Part shown: one piece after another, positions 57,212 to 64,000 of the stretch | How positions within the stretch are numbered: the first letter of the stretch is position 1 | How the letters are laid out: each line of letters begins with the position of its first letter | Assembly (NCBI GenBank): GCA_035492775.1 | Contig: DATJIW010000103.1 | Span: forward strand, 1 to 64,000 | Length of the DNA: 64,000 nucleotides | Reading direction: 5' to 3' | DNA from: DATJFQ01 sp035492775 | GTDB lineage: Bacteria; Acidobacteriota; Vicinamibacteria; Vicinamibacterales; 2-12-FULL-66-21 | Made by a program: the position numbers and the translations under genes | Notes under the pieces: generated by a model | The model's database searches: none | What the model saw: only the letters and a program-made list of their open reading frames with translations | Told to the model about the DNA's origin: nothing

Positions 57212-58530
57212 TTCTCACCGTTCCCCGTGGTCGCCGTCGGGGTTCCGGCGCGGCTGCCGCGGCCGCGCGCTCCGGCTTCCGCCCGCACGATCCGTGCCCC
57301 CGGTGTCAGCCGAAGCTGGCCGTCGGTGACGACCTCTTCACCGGCCGACAGGCCCCCGGCAATCACCATCTGCTCCCCTTGCTGACGCTCGACGGTGACG
57401 TTTCGCATCTCGACGGTGCTGTCCGGCTTCACGACGTAAACGAACTGACCCGTTTGCGAGGCTTGAACGGCAATAGCGGGAACCACGATCGCGTTGGGAT
57501 CCGTCGCCAGATTCAAGGTCACCTGAACGAAGAGGCCTGGCCAGAGCCTGTGATCGGGATTGGGGAACGTCCCCTTCAATTTTATGGTGCCCGTGGACGG
57601 ATCGACAGTGTTGTCGATGAAAGTCACGGTACCGGTCGCCTGAGGGACCGGCTCAGCGCTCCCGGGTTCCTTCGATATGTTCGGGGCCGTCGCCTGCGGC
57701 GTGGTCGACGGCGGGGGCGGCTGCGCGCCTGGCGGCACAGAGGCCTGCCCCTTTGCGATCACCTGCAGCGGCCGCTGAGCCTGATACCGCCGGATGTCTG
57801 ACAGATATCGCCCCGGTACCGCGAACGTCACGTAAATCGGCGAGAGCTGATTGATGACCACGAGGGCTGTCGTATCGTTCGCGCGGATGAGATCGCCGAC
57901 GTGCGCTGAAATTGACCCCGTGCGGCCCGAAATCGGCGCGGTGATACGGGTGTAGGACACGTTCAGGCGGGCCGTCTCGACGGCCGCCTGATCCGCCTGC
58001 AAGGTCGCCTGCGCCGATTGCGAACTGGCCTGCTGCGTTTCGTACTGGTCGCGCGGAATGAGCCCGCGCTTGTAGAGATCCTCGTAACGGGCATTCTGCG
58101 CGGCGGCGTTGTTGGCAGTCGCCGTGTCGCGGGCGAGCACCGCCTGCGCCTGCTGGAGTGCGGCCTCGAAGGGCCTCGCGTCCAGCGTAATGAGCAGATC
58201 CCCTTTTCTGACTTCCTGCCCTTCCGCGAAATGCACCTGGCTCAGCTGTGCCGTCACCTGTGCACGAATCTGCACGGTCGAGATGGCTTCTGCTGTCCCG
58301 ACCGCGGGAATCGTGACCGGAACGGCCTTCTCCTCGACGCGTGTCGTGGTCACGGGAACCGCTCCGCCCCCATCGCCTCGGCGTCCGCCGCCGCGGCCGC
58401 CGCTGCCACTCGCACCGCCAGCTTCCCCACCGTTCACCGCGGCATTCGGCTGCGACGAACCGCCGCAGGCAGAAACTGGCAAGCTCAACAAAATCAATAA
58501 GATGACGTGGATTTTCGACTGGGTAGACAT
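57208..58530 (-). CDS. RND periplasmic adaptor (membrane fusion protein), lipoprotein
   Basis: A 440-residue protein. ATG 58530 gives a lipoprotein signal ending LSLPVSACGG; the longer open frame upstream overlaps the divergent permease antisense. After a Gly-rich linker the MdtA/AcrA-type barrel-lipoyl-hairpin runs: VQIRAQVTAQLSQVHFAEGQ, a coiled hairpin with AARYEDL-type heptads, RITAPISGRTGSISAHVG and WPGLFVQVTLNL. It bridges the transporter encoded downstream to an outer channel. The pair is divergent from an ADOP permease, with 103 bases between. Confidence 0.9.
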   Translation of the reverse strand: MSTQSKIHVILLILLSLPVSACGGSSQPNAAVNGGEAGGASGSGGRGGGRRGDGGGAVPVTTTRVEEKAVPVTIPAVGTAEAISTVQIRAQVTAQLSQVHFAEGQEVRKGDLLITLDARPFEAALQQAQAVLARDTATANNAAAQNARYEDLYKRGLIPRDQYETQQASSQSAQATLQADQAAVETARLNVSYTRITAPISGRTGSISAHVGDLIRANDTTALVVINQLSPIYVTFAVPGRYLSDIRRYQAQRPLQVIAKGQASVPPGAQPPPPSTTPQATAPNISKEPGSAEPVPQATGTVTFIDNTVDPSTGTIKLKGTFPNPDHRLWPGLFVQVTLNLATDPNAIVVPAIAVQASQTGQFVYVVKPDSTVEMRNVTVERQQGEQMVIAGGLSAGEEVVTDGQLRLTPGARIVRAEAGARGRGSRAGTPTATTGNGEK

Positions 58531-58633
58531 GCGGAGAGACAGCGGGCTGTTCCTGTAAAGACGACGTTGTCCACGCCGACGTTTACCAGGCAGTCGGAAC
58601 TTCCTCTCGAGCAGGGCCGTCCTTCCGTGCCAT

Positions 58634-61114
58634 ATGTCCAGCTTTCTGCAGGATCTCCGCTTCGGCGTTCGCACGCTCCGAAAAACGCCCGGCTTCACGG
58701 CGGTCGCCGTGGCCGTGCTGGCACTCGGCATCGGCGCCAACAGCGCGATGTTCACGATCGTCAACGCGCTGCTCTTCAAACCGCTCGCCGGCCGCGCCGA
58801 CGAGCTGGTCGGCGTTTACAGCCACGATCGCACGAAGCCGGACTCCTATCGCGCATTTTCGTACCCGGAGTACCTCGACATCCGCGACGGCAGCAACGTG
58901 TTCGACGGACTCCTGGCGCACAACTTCGCGATGGTCGGTGTACCCGAAGGCGACGCCACGCGCCAGACCTTCGCCGATGTGGTCTCGTCCAATTTCTTCG
59001 ACGCGGTCGGCGTCCACCTCGCGGCCGGTCGAACGTTCACCCGCGAAGAGGAGCGCCCGGGCGCGCACATTCCCGTCGCGATCGTCGCCTACGACCACGC
59101 ATCGCTCCTCGGCCAGACGACGAAGATCAACACGATCGACTTCACCGTCGTCGGCGTGGTCCCGCGAGGCTTCACCGGCACGATGGCACTCGTCTCGCCC
59201 GAGGTCTGGCTGCCGCTGGGCATGCACGACGTGGTGGTCAACGACGTCTTCAAGCGGAAGGCGACAGGTCTCGACGATCGAACGAATCATTCGCTGGTCC
59301 TGGCCGGACGATTGAGAGATGAGGTGTCGGCGCAATCGGCAACGGCGAGGCTCGACGCGCTCTCGCATCAGCTCGAAGCGGCATATCCGGCCGAGAACCG
59401 CAACCAGCTCCTGACGATCAGTCCGCTGCCCCGGTCGAGCACCAGCACATCGCCTCAAACGGATTCGGGGATCGACGTCGCGGGGGCTCTGCTCATGGCG
59501 CTTGCGACGGTCGTACTCCTCATCGCCTGCCTGAACATCGCGAACATGCTGCTCGCGCGCGGAGTCGCCCGGCGCAAGGAGATCGCCATTCGCCTCGCAG
59601 TCGGAGGGGCGCGCCGGAGGCTGATCCGTCAATTGCTGACGGAAGGGCTTCTGCTCGCCGGAGCGGGAGCCGCCGGCGGCCTGGTGCTCGCATTCTGGAC
59701 GACGCGCGCGCTGGTGCAGTCCCTGCAGAATGTGATGCCAATCTCGGTGCAGTTCGATCCGAAGCCCGATGCAGTGGTCACCGCGGTGACGACGGCCTTT
59801 GCGTTCGGGGCAACGCTGCTGTTTGGCCTCGGGCCTGCGCTGAAGCTTTCCCGCACCGATGTCGTGACCGACCTGAAGGAAGCAGGAAACGACGGCGGCG
59901 TACTGGGAAAACGGTTTTCGGCCCGCAACGTGATGGTCGTCGGACAGATCGCGCTATCGCTGATGCTGCTCGCATCAGGCGGCCTGTTCGCTCGCGGCGC
60001 GTTGAAGGCCGCAGCCGCGAATCCCGGCTTCAGCTACTCCCAGGAACTGCTCGTCACGATCGATCCGAGCCTGGTGCAGTACACGGAACCGCGCGGGCGC
60101 GAATCCCATCGCTCGGCGCTCGCCCGCATTCGCGCGCTGCCGGGGATCGCGTCGGCAAGCCTGGCCTCGAGCGTCCCGTTCGGCGATTTTCATGAAGGCC
60201 GTCCGGTGGAGCGGCTCGGGGGCGGCGCCGAACGTCCCGTCGAGGCCGTCTTGCGCATCGTGGGATCTGAGTATTTCCGGACGCTGAACCTGCCGATGCT
60301 TCGCGGACGCGAATTCACGGCCGATGAGGAAGAATCGCCGCAGGCGCCGCGCGTCGTGGTCATCGACGAGCGTCTCGCGCGACGGCTGTTCGGTGACGAG
60401 GATCCGCTGGGCCAGTCGATCCGGTTCCAGGACGGCGAGGAGCTTCAAGCGCAGTTCGACACCCAGCCGATGCAGGTCGTCGGGATCGCGCCGCCGATTC
60501 GCGACGAACTCTTCGATCGCGAAGCCGGACCCGCGATCTATTTACCGTCTGGCCGCGCGTACCGCGCCATGACGAACATCCACGTCCGCCTGGCGCAGCC
60601 GGGAACGGACGCAACGGCGCTCGCATCGATCCGCCAGGCATTGCGGTCGCTCGATCCGCGGCTTCCCGTCATCAGCGCAACGACGATGGCGGCCTTCCAC
60701 GATCGCAGCATCGAACTGTGGGCGGTGCGCGCCGGCGGACGGCTGTTCCTTCTTTTCGGAGTACTGGCGCTCGCGCTGGCCGTGGTCGGCCTCTACGGCG
60801 TGAAGTCGTACGTGGTGTCTCAGCGCACGCGGGAAATCGGCGTGCGGATGGCGCTCGGCGCCGATCGCACCGATGTGCTCCGCATGATGCTGAAAGAAGG
60901 CGCCGTGCTCGCAGGCGTCGGCATCGCGATCGGCCTGCCGCTGGCGGCGGGCCTCGGCAGGTTGCTGAGCTCGATGCTGTACGACGTCAAGCCGCTCGAT
61001 CCGATCGTCTTTGCGTCCGCGCCGGCGCTGCTCGCCCTGGCCGCATTGCTGGCGACGTGGATACCTGCACGACGAGCCACGAAGGTGTCTCCCCTCAGCG
61101 CCCTGCGATCGTGA
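58634..61114 (+). CDS. ADOP-family ABC permease
   Basis: An 826-residue ADOP permease starting MSSFLQDLRFGVRTLRKTPG, first helix VAVAVLALGIGANSAMFTIV, with the periplasmic domains and second module, ending PARRATKVSPLSALRS. It is divergent from the RND adaptor gene and convergent with the S9 peptidase (6 bases between stops). No ATPase and no padR accompany it. Sequence blocks differ throughout from the two other copies, so it is an old paralog, not a recent duplication. Confidence 0.88.
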   Translation: MSSFLQDLRFGVRTLRKTPGFTAVAVAVLALGIGANSAMFTIVNALLFKPLAGRADELVGVYSHDRTKPDSYRAFSYPEYLDIRDGSNVFDGLLAHNFAMVGVPEGDATRQTFADVVSSNFFDAVGVHLAAGRTFTREEERPGAHIPVAIVAYDHASLLGQTTKINTIDFTVVGVVPRGFTGTMALVSPEVWLPLGMHDVVVNDVFKRKATGLDDRTNHSLVLAGRLRDEVSAQSATARLDALSHQLEAAYPAENRNQLLTISPLPRSSTSTSPQTDSGIDVAGALLMALATVVLLIACLNIANMLLARGVARRKEIAIRLAVGGARRRLIRQLLTEGLLLAGAGAAGGLVLAFWTTRALVQSLQNVMPISVQFDPKPDAVVTAVTTAFAFGATLLFGLGPALKLSRTDVVTDLKEAGNDGGVLGKRFSARNVMVVGQIALSLMLLASGGLFARGALKAAAANPGFSYSQELLVTIDPSLVQYTEPRGRESHRSALARIRALPGIASASLASSVPFGDFHEGRPVERLGGGAERPVEAVLRIVGSEYFRTLNLPMLRGREFTADEEESPQAPRVVVIDERLARRLFGDEDPLGQSIRFQDGEELQAQFDTQPMQVVGIAPPIRDELFDREAGPAIYLPSGRAYRAMTNIHVRLAQPGTDATALASIRQALRSLDPRLPVISATTMAAFHDRSIELWAVRAGGRLFLLFGVLALALAVVGLYGVKSYVVSQRTREIGVRMALGADRTDVLRMMLKEGAVLAGVGIAIGLPLAAGLGRLLSSMLYDVKPLDPIVFASAPALLALAALLATWIPARRATKVSPLSALRS

Positions 61115-61120
61115 GCGAAA

Positions 61121-63964
61121 TCAGCGGCCGCCGCTCTTCTGGCCCTGCGACGCTTTCGCGGGCTCGTAGAGCGGCGTGACATCGCGCTTTCCGCGCTCCA
61201 GGTAGGGCACCCCTTTGTCCATCCACCGCGGCTTCGGCGCACCCTTCAGGTAGTAGTCGAAGAACTCGTCCAGGTGGACGGTCCAGTACTTCTGATTGTC
61301 GCGGTCGTGAAGGCTGTGCTTCTCGCCATTGAACGAGAACATGTACGCCTCCTTCCCGAGGCGGCGCATCGCACTGAAGAACTCGATGCCCTGATACCAC
61401 GGCACCGCGTCGTCTTCGTCGTTGTGGATCGTCAGGTAAGGCGTATGGACTTTCTCCACCCAGAAGATTGGTGAGTTCTCGATGTACTGCAGCGGGTCAA
61501 CCCATGGCGGACCGCCGATGCGCGATTGCGTTTTCTCGTATTGAAACGCGCGCGACATGCCTGTGCCCCACCGGACGCCGCCGTACGCGCTGATCATGTT
61601 CGCGACGGAGGCACCGGCTTCAACGGCGCGGAACATGTCCGTCCTGGTGATTAGATAGGTGATTTGATATCCGCCCCAGCTGTGTCCCTGGATGCCGATC
61701 CGCGTCGGATCGATGAAGCCTTTCGCGACAATCGACTGCACGGCCGGAATGACGCACTTAAACGCGCTCTCGCCTGGATAACCGGTGTCGTAGACGATGT
61801 CGGGTTCGAGGACCACGTAGCCGTTGCTCACGTAGCGCGTGATGTTGATGCTCGTACCCGGTGCCGGTGCGTGATACGTGTGCAGGCCACTCGTGAGCTC
61901 CTCGTAGATGTAGACCATCAGCGGGTAGTGCTTCGAGGGATCGAAGTTGTCCGGCTTGAAGAGAATCCCTCGGAGCGGCTTGCCATCGGCGTTGACGTAA
62001 TCGATCAGCTCCGCCTTGCCCCACGTGTATTGCGACTGCTGCGGATTCGCGTCGGTCACCTTCTTCATGTTCGCGAAGCTGCCATCGCTCACCCACAGGT
62101 CGGGGAATTCCTCGAAGCGCGAGAGGCTGTAAACGAGCACGTCGGCGTTCTTCGCCCTGATCGGGCGGCCGAACTGCTTGTCGAGCATCACGATCTTTTC
62201 GGGCAGCGACGAGCCGCCCAGCGTCGTGCGATAGAAGCCGCTCGCTTTCGTGCGATCGTCGGTCGTATCGAGCAGCAGAGCCCGGTTCGACGGGACCGTC
62301 CGCTCTTCCGGATCGAGCCGTTCGTACCGAAACACCAGGTGCGCCTGGCGTCCGGCGCCCTGCGTGATCATGTGCGCGCCGCTGCCGTCCGGCCTGACCT
62401 CCCAGATGTCGTAGCGGTCGTAAAGCAGGACCGACTTGTCCCCTTCAGTCCACCCGGCCACGCCATAGGGCGCAGACGGGTTCGGCCTGTCCCACGTTTC
62501 GTCTTCGAAGCTCACTTTGAGTCCGCGGGTCAGCGGCACTGCCGTCGTCGAGCCGACTTTCTGCGCGAACCATGCGTGCGTGTCGTCGGCGTACCAGAGG
62601 ACGTAATTGCCGCCGGGGGACAGCGTCGGCGCGAAATGCTGCTGCGTGAGCACGCGGGTCTTTGCGCCGGTGTTCAGGTCAACGACATACGCGTCGTTGT
62701 AGTCGCCGTCCCAGGAAATGAGCTGCTGATACGGTACGTCGGATTCACCGAGGGCGACCGGCGATCCGTCGGTGACGTGCACGTCGGGCATGTCCGTCGT
62801 CGCGAGCTGGAAGAACTTTCGATCCTTCAGCCGGACTTCCGCCTGATAGCTGCGCTTCTTCTCCTCATCCGCCCGTGCGCGCTGCATCGGCTGCAGGAGC
62901 GGATCCTTGTAATTCCAGAGATCGACTTTAATCGGTTCGGCCGCATCGTCCGGCTCCGGTGCAGGAACCGGCGCGGTCCCGAAGAACAGTCTGGCGCCGT
63001 TCTTCGAAAACGAGACCTTCCCGTTCTCGCTGACGCTCATGCCATCGGCAACGCCGGCGGTTTTGGTCGTCACGAGCACGGCGGCTTCGCTGTCGGACGG
63101 CGTCCAGTAGTACAGCTCGTACGGGCTCCTCCCGTTCCTGTAGTCGTCGCGATCGCTGACGAACGCGAGCTGCTTGCCCGCGTCGTCGAACGCGAAGTTG
63201 CCGTAGTGACCGACGCCTCGCGCGACCGCCTTCGTCGAGCCCTCGGCGGTGCGCACGAACGCGCCGTCCGCGTCACCGCCCTTCGACGAGGTCCCATACG
63301 CGAGTAGCGACCCGTCCCTGGACCACACATACTCGACCACGTCGGCAATGGTGGTGGACGTGCCGGCCTGAAGGTCGCGCACGATCAAATCGGATCCGGG
63401 ATCCTTCTTCTTCTCCTTCTTCTTCTTCGACGCGTCATTGACCTCCTCGCTGTCCGGTTCTTTCGCATCGTCCTTCTTTGCGGGGCTCTTCGCCGGCTCG
63501 AGGAGATACGCAACCGAGCGCGAGCCATCTTCGGCGACCTTGAAGCTCTTGATCCGATCCACCGTGAATACCTGGCCGTCGGCCAGCGACATCACGCCCA
63601 TGCCGCTCTTCGGCTGGTCCTCGGGTTTCTTCTTCTCCTTCTTCGCCTTGTCGAGTTCGGCGCGTGTCGGCGATATGGCGAACACAACAAAGCGTCCATC
63701 GGCGGTGATCACCGGCGCGCGGCCGCGCGGGGATCGGTATTCCGCCCCGCTTTTCAGATTCTGCGCGACCAGTTCGCCGTCTGCCTCTTCGGGCACGAGC
63801 GCGTAGACGAGCCACGTTCCGTCGCGCGAGAGTTGCGTGTTCTGGATCGAACGCCAGCCATCGTATGCGTCATAAGGGAGCGGGCGCTTCTGCTGAGCCA
63901 GCGGTTGGGCGGCAGCGCTGACGGCGAACACGAGGGCGAAGATGAAGTGGCGGCTCTTGCGCAT
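61121..63964 (-). CDS. S9-family (prolyl-oligopeptidase-like) serine peptidase, secreted
   Basis: A 947-residue exported peptidase. I take ATG 63964, which gives the signal peptide MRKSRHFIFALVFAVSAAAQ; the frame stays open to the window edge. The first ~640 residues form the beta-propeller lid with an unusual Lys/Glu-rich insert (about 170-200). The catalytic alpha/beta domain holds nucleophile Ser in GIQGHSWGGYQITYL, Asp in TIHNDEDDAVPWYQG and His in FNGEKHSLHDRDN. It is nearer the acylaminoacyl-peptidase/DPP-like branch than true prolyl oligopeptidase and probably trims peptides outside the inner membrane. Its 3' end is 6 bases from the convergent ADOP stop. Confidence 0.9.
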   Translation of the reverse strand: MRKSRHFIFALVFAVSAAAQPLAQQKRPLPYDAYDGWRSIQNTQLSRDGTWLVYALVPEEADGELVAQNLKSGAEYRSPRGRAPVITADGRFVVFAISPTRAELDKAKKEKKKPEDQPKSGMGVMSLADGQVFTVDRIKSFKVAEDGSRSVAYLLEPAKSPAKKDDAKEPDSEEVNDASKKKKEKKKDPGSDLIVRDLQAGTSTTIADVVEYVWSRDGSLLAYGTSSKGGDADGAFVRTAEGSTKAVARGVGHYGNFAFDDAGKQLAFVSDRDDYRNGRSPYELYYWTPSDSEAAVLVTTKTAGVADGMSVSENGKVSFSKNGARLFFGTAPVPAPEPDDAAEPIKVDLWNYKDPLLQPMQRARADEEKKRSYQAEVRLKDRKFFQLATTDMPDVHVTDGSPVALGESDVPYQQLISWDGDYNDAYVVDLNTGAKTRVLTQQHFAPTLSPGGNYVLWYADDTHAWFAQKVGSTTAVPLTRGLKVSFEDETWDRPNPSAPYGVAGWTEGDKSVLLYDRYDIWEVRPDGSGAHMITQGAGRQAHLVFRYERLDPEERTVPSNRALLLDTTDDRTKASGFYRTTLGGSSLPEKIVMLDKQFGRPIRAKNADVLVYSLSRFEEFPDLWVSDGSFANMKKVTDANPQQSQYTWGKAELIDYVNADGKPLRGILFKPDNFDPSKHYPLMVYIYEELTSGLHTYHAPAPGTSINITRYVSNGYVVLEPDIVYDTGYPGESAFKCVIPAVQSIVAKGFIDPTRIGIQGHSWGGYQITYLITRTDMFRAVEAGASVANMISAYGGVRWGTGMSRAFQYEKTQSRIGGPPWVDPLQYIENSPIFWVEKVHTPYLTIHNDEDDAVPWYQGIEFFSAMRRLGKEAYMFSFNGEKHSLHDRDNQKYWTVHLDEFFDYYLKGAPKPRWMDKGVPYLERGKRDVTPLYEPAKASQGQKSGGR

Positions 63965-64000
63965 GCGCGAATCATAGTTGGACGAAGATCCACCACACAA

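Overview
The window is a GC-rich bacterial chromosome segment (roughly two thirds G+C by eye). Its gene content points to Acidobacteriota, probably the Vicinamibacteria. There are three long 'acidobacterial duplicated orphan permease' (ADOP) genes, one directly behind its usual PadR regulator. There are three membrane-anchored Ser/Thr kinases fused to TolB-like/TPR or PD40 sensor parts, one coupled to its own sigma factor. There is also a TonB-dependent receptor with a carboxypeptidase-regulatory N-terminus, and several Tat-type secreted enzymes. The lineage is inferred from family distribution only; no rRNA or tRNA gene was seen.

Layout. 1-465: 3' end of an MFS exporter. 556-6504: two kinase-TPR genes, the second translationally coupled to a sigma-70-family factor; each is followed by a decayed copy of its own 3' end. 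6848-11276 (minus): two small lipoproteins and a large TonB-dependent receptor. 11500-11607: tail of a dead ADOP permease. 11731-15063: cyclophilin, a HAAS-like membrane protein with PadR, a lone receiver protein, an unusual structured intergenic region and an HTH-RDD fusion. 15109-19429: a metallo-beta-lactamase-fold hydrolase, an MhqO/MhqD-like quinone-detoxification pair and GTP-dependent PEP carboxykinase. 19527-24007: a compact operon of a GCS2-type carboxylate-amine ligase, an ATP-grasp ligase, a circularly permuted ATP-grasp ligase and an M29 peptidase, with two esterase-D-like hydrolases alongside (24024-25556). This looks like a pathway for an unidentified amide or peptide-like small molecule. 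25670-27809: MBL hydrolase, small protein, TauE/SafE permease. 27823-38587 (minus): a six-gene MoxR/DUF58/vWA (Bat-like) operon that also encodes a caspase-like protein lacking its cysteine. 38689-41260 (minus): periplasmic-type two-subunit molybdenum hydroxylase. 41380-44300: PadR and ADOP. 44308-44420: dead uridine-kinase tail. 44459-47624: secreted protein, polytopic membrane protein, dUTPase and deoxyribosyltransferase-fold enzyme. 47682-52821: ADOP and a PD40 kinase. 52851-63964: M19 dipeptidase, RND efflux pump pair, divergent ADOP, S9 peptidase.

The strongest leads for something undescribed are the amidoligase operon, the interleaved (pseudoknot-order) inverted repeats at 14056-14165, the pseudo-caspase inside the MoxR/vWA operon, and the repeated pattern of decayed gene tails, which suggests ongoing tandem duplication and loss among kinase and permease paralogs.
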